Shown here piece after piece: positions 9,292 through 17,728 of a stretch of 64,000 bases of DNA. Both the position numbers and the translations under genes were made by a program. Origin of the DNA: Nitrospira sp. (lineage in GTDB: Bacteria; Nitrospirota; Nitrospiria; Nitrospirales; Nitrospiraceae); NCBI GenBank assembly GCA_035968315.1, contig JAVYIN010000008.1, positions 104,879 through 168,878 on the forward strand, written 5' to 3'. Below the pieces are notes generated by a model, which was given only the letters and a program-made list of their open reading frames with translations, was not told the origin of the DNA and searched no databases. Each line of letters begins with the position of its first letter. The first letter of the stretch is position 1.

Positions 9292-9756
9292 GTGAAATGT
9301 CCGTTCTGTGACGAACTCGAAGATAAGGTGGTGGACTCGCGCATGGCGAAAGAGGGCGAGGTCATTCGCCGCCGCCGCGAGTGCCTCGGTTGCAAGCGGC
9401 GCTATACCACGTATGAACGCGTGGAAGAAATTCTTCCCGTGGTCGTGAAAAAAGATGGACGGCGCGAGTCGTTCGACCGCACGAAAATTCTCTCCGGCCT
9501 CAAGAAAGCCTGCGAGAAGCGGCCGATCAGCACCGCCACTATCGAGACCGTCACGGATCGGATCGAGAAGCGCATTCAAGAGATGGGCGAGAGCGAAATC
9601 GAGAGCCGGATCGTGGGCGAAGAAGTGATGAAAGAACTTCATCAGCTGGACCAGGTCGCCTATGTTCGTTTTGCCTCTGTGTACAGGGAATTCAAGGACA
9701 TCGACCAATTCATGGATGAGCTGAAATCTCTGGCCCAGCAACGCCGGGAGCGGTAG
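9292..9756 (+). CDS. nrdR: Transcriptional repressor NrdR
   Basis: A 154-residue protein with GTG start. The N-terminal zinc ribbon has CPFC and CLGC cysteine pairs ([17 protein letters not shown]), followed by an ATP-cone ([21 protein letters not shown]). NrdR senses nucleotides and represses ribonucleotide reductase genes. The length matches the family (~150 aa). Close linkage to glyA is a common arrangement. No NrdR boxes were searched for in detail and no nrd genes lie in this window. Confidence 0.97.
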   Translation: MKCPFCDELEDKVVDSRMAKEGEVIRRRRECLGCKRRYTTYERVEEILPVVVKKDGRRESFDRTKILSGLKKACEKRPISTATIETVTDRIEKRIQEMGESEIESRIVGEEVMKELHQLDQVAYVRFASVYREFKDIDQFMDELKSLAQQRRER

Positions 9757-9867
9757 CTCGGCAGGCTCCTCGTTGCCCGGCTCTTGCCGGCGCGTTCGCC
9801 CTCTCCTCCCGGTCCAGCAGCGCCTTCGTCGGATACATACGGTCATCTGAACACAGGTCAGGCATTC

Positions 9868-10977
9868 ATGGCAGCCACCAAATTGCGTTCCCCCCGAGTC
9901 CGGAACAAATCGTCCAAAGTCGGCGCGACGACCGTGGCCATCATCGGGGCCGGGCGTGGCGGCGCCGCCCTGATGGAAATCTTCGCCAGCGACCCCCTCG
10001 TGCAAATCGTCGGCGTCGCGGAGGTCAATCTCAAAGCTCCCGGCATCGCTCTCGCCAAGCGCCTGCGCATTCCCGTCACGCGCGACTACCGGAAACTGCT
10101 GGCCATGGAGCAAGTCGATCTGGTCATCGACGTCTCGGGAGATGCCGATGTCTGGCAATTCTTGCAGGACTTCCATCGCATGGGCGTCACGATCATCGGC
10201 GGCGCCAGCGCCAAATTTATGTGGGAGCTGATCGAGGCGCGCATCCGGGCCACGGCGGAGATTGAAAAGACCCTCAACAAATACCAATCTCTTTACCGGC
10301 TCTACGTCAAGGAAACCGGAGCCGCGGTGACCGAGGAACGCACCAGAATCGCCTGTGAAATTCACGATGGACTGGTGCAGAGTCTTGCGGGTGTGAATTT
10401 CAAACTCGATCTCTGCCAGCAGCTCGTTCGGAAAGACCCGGCCGCCAGCCTGGCCACCATCAAGGAAAGCAAGGCGCAGCTGAAACTGGCCATTCAAGAA
10501 GCCCGGCAAGTCATCTTTAATTTGCGGCCGCTGCACTACGATAAGATGGAGCTGATTCCTGCTCTCACGAATTATCTCAAATCCTACGAAACACAGTCGC
10601 ACATTCAATCGCAATTTTCGGTCACGGGGGATGAGGCGATCCTGTTTCCCCGCACCAAGATTTTCCTGTTTCGCATCATCCAGGAGGCCCTCAGCAACGT
10701 TCAAAAGCATGCCAAGGCCGACCGCGTTTCCATTAAACTGGAGATCGATCTCGAAATGTTGCGGGTCACGATTTCCGACAATGGGATCGGCTTCGACATG
10801 GACACCGTGCTTCGAGACCCCGACAAGTGGGACCACTTCGGCATTCGCGGAATCATTGAGCGCGCGCGGCTCGTCGGAGGAGAGGGGCATATCGAATCGA
10901 AAAAAGGACGGGGCACCACCATCATCGTTGAAGTACCCCTCGTGAATAAGGAGACGATCGACCATGGAAAAGATTAA
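9868..10977 (+). CDS. Histidine kinase with N-terminal Rossmann-fold domain
   Basis: A 369-residue protein. Residues ~18-125 form a nucleotide-binding Rossmann-like domain (VAIIGAGRGGAALMEIF, later VDLVIDVSGDADV) in place of the usual sensor. A HisKA_3 dimerisation domain with phospho-acceptor His (RIACEIHDGLVQSLAG) and a HATPase domain follow (N box RIIQEALSNVQKHA, G1 DNGIGFD, later GRGTTI). No TM helix is present, so it is cytoplasmic. It overlaps the response regulator gene by 14 bases, defining its partner. The N-terminal domain suggests sensing of a nucleotide, redox or metabolite state (inference). The ATG at 9868 is preferred over a TTG at 9784, though its ribosome-binding site is weak. 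Confidence 0.88.
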   Translation: MAATKLRSPRVRNKSSKVGATTVAIIGAGRGGAALMEIFASDPLVQIVGVAEVNLKAPGIALAKRLRIPVTRDYRKLLAMEQVDLVIDVSGDADVWQFLQDFHRMGVTIIGGASAKFMWELIEARIRATAEIEKTLNKYQSLYRLYVKETGAAVTEERTRIACEIHDGLVQSLAGVNFKLDLCQQLVRKDPAASLATIKESKAQLKLAIQEARQVIFNLRPLHYDKMELIPALTNYLKSYETQSHIQSQFSVTGDEAILFPRTKIFLFRIIQEALSNVQKHAKADRVSIKLEIDLEMLRVTISDNGIGFDMDTVLRDPDKWDHFGIRGIIERARLVGGEGHIESKKGRGTTIIVEVPLVNKETIDHGKD

Positions 10978-11635
10978 GGTCTTAATCGCCGACGATCATC
11001 GGGTCGTGCGCGAAGGATTGGCGGCTATTCTCAAAACGAAAGAAGATCTTCAGATCGTCGGAGAGGCGCAAGACGGGATCGAAGCCGTCGAAAAAGCGCG
11101 CACCTTGGAGCCCGACGTGATCCTGATGGACGTGAGCATGCCGCGCATGGGGGGCGTCGAGGCCACAAGGCAAATCAAGCGCGAGTTCCCGCACATCGGC
11201 ATCGTCGCCCTGACGATGTACGAAGAGCAGCAATACATTTTCGACCTCGTCCGCGCCGGAGCCACCGGCTATCTCTTGAAAGACTCGGAATCGTCACAGA
11301 TTGTCGCGGCCATTCGGGCCATTTACCGCGGGGAGTCGCTGATCCATCCATCCGTAGCCAGCAAGATCTTGGCCGAGTTTTCGCTGATGGCTCAGAAAAA
11401 GGGCAAGAAGCCAGGGTGGGTTGAGCACGATTTGACTGAACGGGAAATTACCGTGCTCCGGCTGGTTGCCGATGGCAAAACCAACAAAGAAATCGCCAAT
11501 AACCTCGACCTGAGCGAAAAGACCGTCAAAAATCATGTGCGGAACATCTTCCATAAGCTCCAAGTGTATGACCGGACACAAGCAGCCATCTTGGCGATTC
11601 GCAAAGGCTTGATTGAATTAGATCCTCGTCCCTAA
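10964..11635 (+). CDS. NarL/FixJ-type response regulator
   Basis: A 223-residue regulator. The receiver domain has the acidic pair DD in VLIADDHRVV, phospho-acceptor Asp in PDVILMDVSMP, Thr in IVALTMYE and Lys in GYLLKDSES. The C-terminal LuxR-type helix-turn-helix reads LTEREITVLRLVADGKTNKEIA followed by LSEKTVKNHVRNIFHKL. It starts inside the kinase gene's 3' end, so the two form a two-component system. Targets are unknown; the AT-rich stretch just downstream, before lpxC, is one possible site. Confidence 0.95.
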   Translation: MEKIKVLIADDHRVVREGLAAILKTKEDLQIVGEAQDGIEAVEKARTLEPDVILMDVSMPRMGGVEATRQIKREFPHIGIVALTMYEEQQYIFDLVRAGATGYLLKDSESSQIVAAIRAIYRGESLIHPSVASKILAEFSLMAQKKGKKPGWVEHDLTEREITVLRLVADGKTNKEIANNLDLSEKTVKNHVRNIFHKLQVYDRTQAAILAIRKGLIELDPRP

Positions 11636-11693
11636 CTGCGTCTTTTCTCTCGACGTCCGCAATCTGAGCCTCTTCGTCCAATGAAAACGCACA

Positions 11694-11712
11694 GTTGTAT
11701 TTTTTTTACAAC
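11694..11712. other. Short T-loop inverted repeat in AT-rich spacer
   Basis: GTTGTA and TACAAC face each other across seven T within a markedly AT-rich 190-base spacer between the response regulator and lpxC. It may be an operator half-site pair or part of a weak terminator. No poly-T tail follows the second arm. Confidence 0.25.
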
Positions 11713-11827
11713 AGCGTTGCATTGATCACATGTAATTATTCATCAATATATTCATATATTTACATATATACGATGTCGGCATGCATATTGCTTTATGTTC
11801 GTCACGTCTGTAACTATTGGAGGATAC

Positions 11828-12757
11828 GTGAGGAACCAACAGACTCTTGCAGCACCGGTCACCTGTTCAGGCGTCGGGCTCCATTCGGGCCAGCCCGCAA
11901 CCATGACGCTTCGGCCAGCGCCCCCCAACACAGGGGTGGTGTTCGTCATTCGCAATGGGAAAACCAGCGCCTCGCTTGCTGCGTCTATCGACCACTTGGT
12001 TCCCACGGAACTCTGCACCGCCATTCATAGCAACGGATTTCAGGTCAAGACCATTGAGCATGTTCTTTCTGCATTGGCGGGGCTTGAAATCGATAATGTC
12101 TATATCGATGTGACCGCCGGGGAAGTGCCCGTCATGGACGGAAGCGCCGCCCCCTTCGTCCAGCTGATCCAATCGGCCGGCCGGGTGTCACAAAATCGCC
12201 GTCAGCCCTATCTCAAGATTATGGCTCCCATCGAAGTATCCGAGGGGTCCAAGTGGGTTCGGATCGAACCCTCTGCCACACCGCGCATTACCTATACGAT
12301 TCACTACGATCACCCGTCGATCAAGACGCAGACGTACATGCATGAATGCACCGCCGCCAACTTCGAGCAGCACATCGCCGAAGCACGGACATTTGGATTT
12401 CTCCATGAAGTGCAAGCGCTCTGGGCGCGGGGCCTAGGGCAAGGCGGAACCTTGGAGAATACGGTGGTGCTGTCAGAAGAGGGCGTGGTCAACGAATCAG
12501 GGCTCAGATTTCCCAACGAGTTCGTGCGCCACAAGATCCTCGACCTGATTGGCGATTTCTCGCTGCTCGGCATGCCGTTCATCGGCCACATCAGCGCTGA
12601 ACGATCAGGACATGCCCTGCACAACCGTCTGGTGAAGCAAATCCTCAGTCAGCCGGAAAAATGGATGATCCTCAATGCGGAACCGGCCGCATCAGAAGCG
12701 CGCTCGACGGTATCCGTGACCCGCCACCTGCCGGCTGTCGCCCTTCAAGCCTCCTAA
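11828..12757 (+). CDS. lpxC: UDP-3-O-acyl-N-acetylglucosamine deacetylase
   Basis: A 309-residue zinc enzyme of lipid A synthesis, the first committed step. Visible are QQTLAAPVTCSGVGLHSG, zinc ligand His in KTIEHVLSALAGLEIDN, VMDGSAAPFV, the His/Asp pair in RHKILDLIGDFSLLG and the catalytic His region SGHALHNRLV. The GTG start at 11828 is chosen because GGAGG precedes it by 4 bases and it fits the family's N-terminus. Its presence shows an LPS-bearing outer membrane. A hairpin follows about 90 bases downstream. Confidence 0.97.
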   Translation: MRNQQTLAAPVTCSGVGLHSGQPATMTLRPAPPNTGVVFVIRNGKTSASLAASIDHLVPTELCTAIHSNGFQVKTIEHVLSALAGLEIDNVYIDVTAGEVPVMDGSAAPFVQLIQSAGRVSQNRRQPYLKIMAPIEVSEGSKWVRIEPSATPRITYTIHYDHPSIKTQTYMHECTAANFEQHIAEARTFGFLHEVQALWARGLGQGGTLENTVVLSEEGVVNESGLRFPNEFVRHKILDLIGDFSLLGMPFIGHISAERSGHALHNRLVKQILSQPEKWMILNAEPAASEARSTVSVTRHLPAVALQAS

Positions 12758-12844
12758 TCGTTCGCCACTCATCCGTGCACATCGATGAAGCGGGATCTCT
12801 TCGGAAGGGATTCACTGTCTCTTGCGGGGGAAATGAGAGTTTTA

Positions 12845-12876
12845 ACGCCGAGAGTGAGTGGCCTCACCCTCGGCGT
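12845..12876. terminator. Strong hairpin between convergent genes
   Basis: ACGCCGAG (12845-12852) pairs with CTCGGCGT (12869-12876), with an inner GTGAG/CTCAC stem and a 4-base loop. Plus-strand continuation is not T-rich; the minus-strand continuation is TTAAAAC. It lies between lpxC (plus) and the Lys-rich ORF (minus) and could end both transcripts. Confidence 0.5.
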
Positions 12877-12891
12877 GTAATTCGAGGCGGG

Positions 12892-12942
12892 TTACTTCTT
12901 CTTCTTCGCCGCTGCCTTCTTCGCTGGTTTCTTCGTTGCCAA
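12892..12942 (-). CDS. Lys/Ala-rich mini-protein (16 aa)
   Basis: A TTG codon with a G-rich ribosome-binding stretch about 8 bases upstream opens MATKKPAKKAAAKKKK and a stop. A GTG three codons earlier is an alternative start. The sequence is like the lysine tails of H1-type bacterial histone-like proteins but stands alone. A strong hairpin begins 16 bases after its stop. It is short enough to be a chance frame; composition and gene architecture argue for it. If made, DNA or RNA binding by charge is the obvious guess. Confidence 0.35.
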   Translation of the reverse strand: MATKKPAKKAAAKKKK

Positions 12943-12988
12943 GAGTCTCACCCCCCTTCGTCGTTAAGAGATGGAACAACACTACCCG

Positions 12989-13501
12989 TTACACTGCTTG
13001 GATCAACACATCTTCCAACGCTTCAAACGTATTCGGCCCAACTTTTCTAAACCGCTTATCCCGCTTGAGCGACGTCGCAACCGAGGTGAGCGGCGTCTTG
13101 CCTTTGATCTGAAGGCCGCCTTCCACTAAGCGCTGGACCAGCTCCTTCGCATGCATGGACCGATTTGACTCGCGAAGAATTTCATACGCCGCTTCCGGCA
13201 CGCTCTTCCCAACGTACTTGCTTCGCCCCAGCAGAATTTCCCGCGACTGATCCGTCACGTCCATGACCGGCAACGCGCGCACACCCTTGTTGTCATCGGT
13301 AATAATTTGGCTGGACAGGCTGGCGAGTTTGGCTTTATCGGCCTCCACGCGGTAGAGCGTTTCGGCCAGTTCAAGATACTTCTTGATCGTCGCAATTTCG
13401 TCATCCAAACGACGCTTCTTTTTTTCTAATTCCTGAAATCGATTCTTGTAGGCGTGAATTCTTTGCTCCAGCCCTACAAGTATGTCTGTTAGCTCTTCCA
13501 C
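12989..13501 (-). CDS. Coiled-coil HARE-HTH domain protein
   Basis: A 170-residue protein with GTG start. Residues ~5-65 are a coiled coil (LEQRIHAYKNRFQELEKKKRR). Residues ~95-165 match the HARE-HTH winged-helix domain: SVPEAAYEILRES, then MHAKELVQRLVEGG and LKRDKRFRKVGPNTFEAL. In other organisms this domain occurs in RNA polymerase delta subunits and DNA-modifying enzymes. Here it stands with only a coiled coil, so a dimeric DNA-binding regulator is likely (inference). Its upstream region is an AT-rich spacer. Confidence 0.8.
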   Translation of the reverse strand: MEELTDILVGLEQRIHAYKNRFQELEKKKRRLDDEIATIKKYLELAETLYRVEADKAKLASLSSQIITDDNKGVRALPVMDVTDQSREILLGRSKYVGKSVPEAAYEILRESNRSMHAKELVQRLVEGGLQIKGKTPLTSVATSLKRDKRFRKVGPNTFEALEDVLIQAV

Positions 13502-13810
13502 GACATCCTCACAAAAAGCATGCTTGCTTTATAACATTGCTTCTAAACACTGTCAAGCAGAAATCATACAATATCTAATTCGTATTAGATCATCGTACCT
13601 TGCATGGAAGGAAGCATTGTGACGACTCGTATCGCAAGGCTTGATAACTGTCTTGTAATTTAGACGTATCCTCTATTATCAATGCCTTCTAATACGATGC
13701 TTTGATCAGCCAGACGGGCGTTTCATAACGGCCACCTGCTAAATTCCAATTAAATTATTTCCATTGCTTGTACCGTCATCATCGCTCCATGGTAGTCTTC
13801 CGCTAGTCGT
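13502..13810. other. AT-rich divergent intergenic region
   Basis: About 310 bases, clearly richer in A/T than the flanks, between the divergent HARE-HTH and inositol-phosphatase-like genes. It probably contains both promoters, and the HARE-HTH protein might bind here. I see no tRNA, ORF or repeat. Confidence 0.4.
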
Positions 13811-14638
13811 ATGAATTGTTCAACACATCAGACCGATCTCCAAAACCTGCTTGAAACGGCCATGACAGCGGCGCGACAGGCTGGAGCCATTTTGATGGGC
13901 TATGCCAAATCAGGTTTTCACATTGAATATAAAAGCGCCATCAATCTCGTCACAGAAGCGGACCATGCCGCAGAACAATGTGTGATCGACGCCATCCGCT
14001 CACAATTTCCCACGCACGGCTTTCTCGCCGAAGAACGTGGCCGAGTCGATCAGGAACCCTCGCCATACCTGTGGATCATCGACCCGCTCGACGGCACCAC
14101 GAATTTTGCTCACGGATTCCCCGCCTATTGTGTTTCCATTGGATTGGAACACCAGGGACAGAGTGTATTGGGAGTGGTATACGATCCGACCCGCGATGAA
14201 CTCTTCAGCGCGACACGTGGAGGCGGCGCGCATCTGAATGGCCGCCCGATTCACGTCTCGCAGACGGCGGCTCTCGATCAAGCGCTGCTTGTGACGGGCT
14301 TCGCCTACGATATCCGGGAGACACCACAGAACAACCTTGACCATTTCGTCCGCTTTGCCCTCCGCGCACAAGGCATCCGTCGCACCGGCTCCGCCGCGCT
14401 GGACCTGTGCTATGTAGCAGCCGGACGCTTCGACGGGTTTTGGGAAGTCAAACTCAATCCGTGGGACATGGCGGCAGGAACGGTCATCCTGAAAGAAGCA
14501 GGGGGACAGGTCACAAACCTACGTGGAGAAACCCATTCCTTGTACGGCCAAGAGCTCGTGTCGAGCAATGGCCTCATCCATGAGCCTATGCTGTCCGTCA
14601 TTCAGGAATCCCTGCGCGCCACGCCATCCAAGCCATGA
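13811..14638 (+). CDS. suhB: Inositol monophosphatase family protein
   Basis: A 275-residue Mg-dependent phosphatase of the IMPase/SuhB/CysQ superfamily. Metal-binding motifs are visible: EADHAAEQ, the Glu-Glu of FLAEERG, WIIDPLDGTTNFAHGFP and, near the C-terminus, LNPWDMAAGTVILKEAGG. Overall layout fits inositol-1-monophosphatase (SuhB) better than CysQ, but substrate cannot be read from sequence. No clear Shine-Dalgarno is seen. Confidence 0.9.
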   Translation: MNCSTHQTDLQNLLETAMTAARQAGAILMGYAKSGFHIEYKSAINLVTEADHAAEQCVIDAIRSQFPTHGFLAEERGRVDQEPSPYLWIIDPLDGTTNFAHGFPAYCVSIGLEHQGQSVLGVVYDPTRDELFSATRGGGAHLNGRPIHVSQTAALDQALLVTGFAYDIRETPQNNLDHFVRFALRAQGIRRTGSAALDLCYVAAGRFDGFWEVKLNPWDMAAGTVILKEAGGQVTNLRGETHSLYGQELVSSNGLIHEPMLSVIQESLRATPSKP

Positions 14639-14755
14639 TGCCCTCCGTTTCCTGAGATAGCGGAATCCTTCATGGCACATCCGAACAACACCCCGTATAC
14701 AGCCGGACTCTCCGTAGGCTAAAATTGCGCACGATCTTATGTGGAGTATTTGAAC

Positions 14756-15040
14756 ATGGCGACCGCAACACCTCCTTCTTGGCCAACGAACAACAATCCA
14801 TCCGGTGAAGGGCCGGCTGAAGCCGCCACCTGGGATGTCGAACTCCTCCGCGTCCTCGTCAGCCGCAAGGGAACACAGGTGGATGCCCAATGGGCGATTC
14901 ATCCCCAGCTCAAGCAAGACTTGCTGCCGGCTGAATGGAAAGAGGTCACCGATTTGATGGCCAAAGTGACGGATATTGTCGGCACCCGTTTCTCCGAAGT
15001 CCTCACGCAGGTCGAGCCTGATCCTCCCGGTCATGCCTGA
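14756..15040 (+). CDS. Small hypothetical protein, 94 aa
   Basis: The start at 14756 has GGAG about 10 bases upstream. The first ~30 residues are Pro/Asn/Ser-rich and probably disordered. The remainder (WDVELLRVLVSRKG to FSEVLTQVE) is a soluble helical domain without cysteines or a recognisable family. It is followed after 70 bases by the AhpD-like gene on the same strand. It was considered as a RiPP precursor for the nearby radical SAM enzyme and does not look like one. Confidence 0.55.
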   Translation: MATATPPSWPTNNNPSGEGPAEAATWDVELLRVLVSRKGTQVDAQWAIHPQLKQDLLPAEWKEVTDLMAKVTDIVGTRFSEVLTQVEPDPPGHA

Positions 15041-15110
15041 CCCTGAACGCTCACACCCCTGTTCCGTACAGCGACTTCCATTCCTCATGTCCGGCCAAAG
15101 GAGCTGAACG

Positions 15111-15443
15111 ATGGACTCGTATTATCACGCGCACGATCTGGGTAAATTCAGCGACATCGGGAAAGGCAACAAGGAGCTCTGGGACAAGTTCATGAGCTAC
15201 TACAGCGCCGTGTTTGCCGAGGGCGCCCTCACGGAGCGGGAGAAGGCCCTCATCGCGCTCGCCGTGGCACATGCCGTGCAGTGTCCCTATTGCATCGATG
15301 CCTACACCCAAGCGTCGCTGGAAAAGGGATCGAACATTGAGGAAATGACGGAAGCGGTGCATGTGGCCTGCGCCATTAGGGGAGGGGCGTCACTCGTCCA
15401 CGGGGTGCAGATGCGCAACGTGGCCGAGAAGCTGTCGATGTAA
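15111..15443 (+). CDS. Carboxymuconolactone decarboxylase/AhpD-like protein
   Basis: A 110-residue protein with the AhpD-type core: a Glu in LTEREKALIALAVAHAVQ, then CPYC and IDAYTQ. The Cys pair and Glu are the peroxidase/alkylhydroperoxidase site. It resembles the peroxidase-like proteins annotated with arsenosugar synthesis (N-terminus MDSYYHAHDLGKFSDIGKG), but no arsenic genes are nearby. A peroxide- or thiol-linked role is likely. It converges with the radical SAM gene 35 bases away. Confidence 0.85.
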   Translation: MDSYYHAHDLGKFSDIGKGNKELWDKFMSYYSAVFAEGALTEREKALIALAVAHAVQCPYCIDAYTQASLEKGSNIEEMTEAVHVACAIRGGASLVHGVQMRNVAEKLSM

Positions 15444-15478
15444 GAAATAGTTTTCGACTGACGGCAAACCGGCGTGGT

Positions 15479-17338
15479 TCAGAGATATTGGTTTTCCGGA
15501 ATGGCCAGCGTGAAGTATTTCCCCCGCTCTTCGTAGAGAATGCGTCGGCTGGTCAAGATCCTCAGAGCTTCGTTCAGTTCGTCATCTGAGAGCGCCAGGT
15601 CACTCTTGGCTTCCTTCAGCGTCACACGCATCTGATCCCGGCTCTTTGCCGCCTCGTTGCAAGCCTCGATGATGCCGGCCGCAGGCCAGTCGAACCGTTC
15701 CCTGGTCGGTGCCTGAGGATCACGCCCGTCGTAGACCGTGACGTACTCCATCGCCTTGGAGTAATACAGAAACGGCCGGTCGCTGCCGCGCGCCCGCCGC
15801 TGCCATTCTTCCACCAAACCGACCAATTCCTGATAGAGGTGCGGATCCACCGGCCAGTTGTCGAGTTCATATTCGAAATCGTAGGCAATCTTCATCAAAT
15901 CGACGCGTGCCGCATCATACACATACTCATAGGCCATGCCAGGCGCCGTAATCCGAACCCCATATTCATGCGGCCTGGTGAAGTAAGGGCTAAACCGCTG
16001 CAGCCAGAATTTCCCGGTTGCCTCCGGTGCCTGCAAATGAAAGAGGGACGGGAGGAGATCGATCTGCCGCCGATAGTCCTCATTGGTTTCACCGGGAAAG
16101 CCGAGGAGGATATTCCAGGACACCGCCACTCGGTAGTAGTAACTCCACTTCAGGCAGATGATGTTCTGCATGGGCGTCACGCCCTTGTCCATCGCCTTGA
16201 GCTGCGAGAGGCTGAGGCTTTCCAATCCCGGCTGCATGCACTTCACGCCCCCCACGGCCAGTGTGCGGATCTGGCTCTTCTGGAGATTGCTCTTCGTTTC
16301 GATGAACACATCGAGATCGCAGTGGGCGGCGGCAAATTGACCGAACAAGTTCTCGACATACTTCATGTCGATGATGTTATCGACCAGTCTGAACCGGGTC
16401 GTGTCGTACCGGCTGGAGAGGGCGGACATCTCGCGCGCGGCCTGCTCCGGCGACTTCGCGCGGAACTTCATGCTCTGCGCATTCAAGCCGCAGAACGTGC
16501 AGTGATGCTTCTCCCCCCACCAGCAGCCGCGTGAGCCTTCGTAGAGGAGAATGCGATCCAACCCCTGCGCCGCATCGCCGAGTTCGGCCAGCAGATGGTA
16601 ATAGTCGTCATAGTCCGGCGGTCCGGTCTTCGCGAAGTCGGCAAATAGCGCCGGATTCGGGGTCAAGCGAATCTGATCCTGCTCCCGGAAGATGACTCCA
16701 TTCGGTACGGATTCCGGTTTCCCCTCGAGCACATGGCTCACCAACTGAGGAAAGACCTCTTCTCCTTCGCCCACCACGACATAGTCGATAAAGGGAAAGG
16801 CCCGGAAATATTCCATCCCCATCTCGCCGTCGTAGTTGGCCCCGCCGAACACGATCTTGACGTGGGGATAGAGATCCTTGATCAATTTCGCCAGCGTCAG
16901 GCTCGCCACATTCTGGTCGAACGTGGAGGTGAAGCCCACCAGCTTGTACTGGCCCCAATCGATTGCCGTCATCGCCCAGGTCAGAAATTGCGGAGCGGTC
17001 CGCGTCGCCATGTCTTCAAAGAAGGAGATGGGCTGGCCGCTTTCTTGGGCCACCTGCTCGAAGACCGGCTTGAAGACCCGCGGATATTCAGCCCGCTTGG
17101 GATTATCCCGGAAGAGCAGATACGAAAAGAGCCACTCGCCAAAGAGCGCGCGCTTCTCGCAGATCATTTCATAGAGCGGCACACCGATCTTGTGCGCGAA
17201 GCGGACATTCAAGTGGTGGCAATCGACTGGGATGCCCTTTGCTTTGAGCAGAGCGGAGAGCGTGCCGAGCTGGATCGACGGATACTTCGAGTAACTGAAC
17301 GGCATGTTGACGAGCGCCACCTGGGCTTGGCCGCTCAT
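15479..17338 (-). CDS. RiPP-type B12-binding radical SAM protein
   Basis: A 619-residue enzyme. Residues ~1-230 form a cobalamin-binding-like domain (LVGFTSTFDQNVASLTLAKLI, IVFGGANYDGEMG, VVVGEGEEVFPQL). The radical SAM core follows, with its cluster motif GCWWGEKHHCTFCGLN (Cys-x7-Cys-x2-Cys). The C-terminus (~570-619) looks like a small winged helix. The WWGEKHHCTFCGLN signature is that of the ribosomal-peptide-maturation radical SAM 1 family, which modifies peptide substrates, probably by C-methylation. No precursor peptide or transporter lies beside it, so it is an orphan here. Co-transcription with the downstream AhpD-like gene is excluded because they converge. Confidence 0.88.
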   Translation of the reverse strand: MSGQAQVALVNMPFSYSKYPSIQLGTLSALLKAKGIPVDCHHLNVRFAHKIGVPLYEMICEKRALFGEWLFSYLLFRDNPKRAEYPRVFKPVFEQVAQESGQPISFFEDMATRTAPQFLTWAMTAIDWGQYKLVGFTSTFDQNVASLTLAKLIKDLYPHVKIVFGGANYDGEMGMEYFRAFPFIDYVVVGEGEEVFPQLVSHVLEGKPESVPNGVIFREQDQIRLTPNPALFADFAKTGPPDYDDYYHLLAELGDAAQGLDRILLYEGSRGCWWGEKHHCTFCGLNAQSMKFRAKSPEQAAREMSALSSRYDTTRFRLVDNIIDMKYVENLFGQFAAAHCDLDVFIETKSNLQKSQIRTLAVGGVKCMQPGLESLSLSQLKAMDKGVTPMQNIICLKWSYYYRVAVSWNILLGFPGETNEDYRRQIDLLPSLFHLQAPEATGKFWLQRFSPYFTRPHEYGVRITAPGMAYEYVYDAARVDLMKIAYDFEYELDNWPVDPHLYQELVGLVEEWQRRARGSDRPFLYYSKAMEYVTVYDGRDPQAPTRERFDWPAAGIIEACNEAAKSRDQMRVTLKEAKSDLALSDDELNEALRILTSRRILYEERGKYFTLAIPENQYL

Positions 17339-17377
17339 GTGATGCCTCGTGGGTTCATGACATAACCATCTTCGGAA

Positions 17378-17728
17378 TTACCTGGCCGCTGCACGGAACG
17401 GCTCGAATTCACGGTCGGCTTTTGCCGCGAGATAGAAATCGCTTTCCGTCAGGCCGTTGATTTTGTGTGTCCAGATCTCCACCTTGCACTTCCCCCAGGC
17501 CAGGTAGAGATCCGGATGATGGCCTTCGGCCTCGGCAATCGCACTCACGGTATTCACATAGGCCAAGGCCTGAGCAAAATCTTTGAACGTATAGAGCCTC
17601 TCCAGATGGCCCTGCGCGTTCAACGACCAGCCTCGGCCGAGTTCGCTCAGCAGCGCCTGGACCCGCTCAGCGGGCAGAGAAGGGACGCCGCCCCGGCAAG
17701 GCACGCATTGATGATCGGCAAGCCCCAT
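17378..17728 (-). CDS. phhB: Pterin-4a-carbinolamine dehydratase
   Basis: A 116-residue protein that dehydrates 4a-hydroxytetrahydropterin. The signature EGHHPDLYLAWGKCKVEIWTH followed by GLTESD is intact. The start at 17728 is preferred because AAGGAGG precedes the ATG; the frame stays open much further upstream, but that part has no domain. An N-terminal CVPC motif is typical of this group. It lies 39 bases upstream of the radical SAM gene on the same strand. No phenylalanine hydroxylase is in the window, so it may serve molybdopterin or general pterin recycling. Confidence 0.93.
   Translation of the reverse strand: MGLADHQCVPCRGGVPSLPAERVQALLSELGRGWSLNAQGHLERLYTFKDFAQALAYVNTVSAIAEAEGHHPDLYLAWGKCKVEIWTHKINGLTESDFYLAAKADREFEPFRAAAR

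Noticed and set aside
11694..11712. GTTGTA/TACAAC as a rho-independent terminator of the response regulator
   Set aside because: AT-rich 6-bp stem with the T run in the loop rather than after it; kept only as a weak inverted repeat.
14756..15040. 94-residue protein as precursor peptide for the radical SAM enzyme
   Set aside because: No leader-like or repeated core, opposite strand, and a folded-domain composition.
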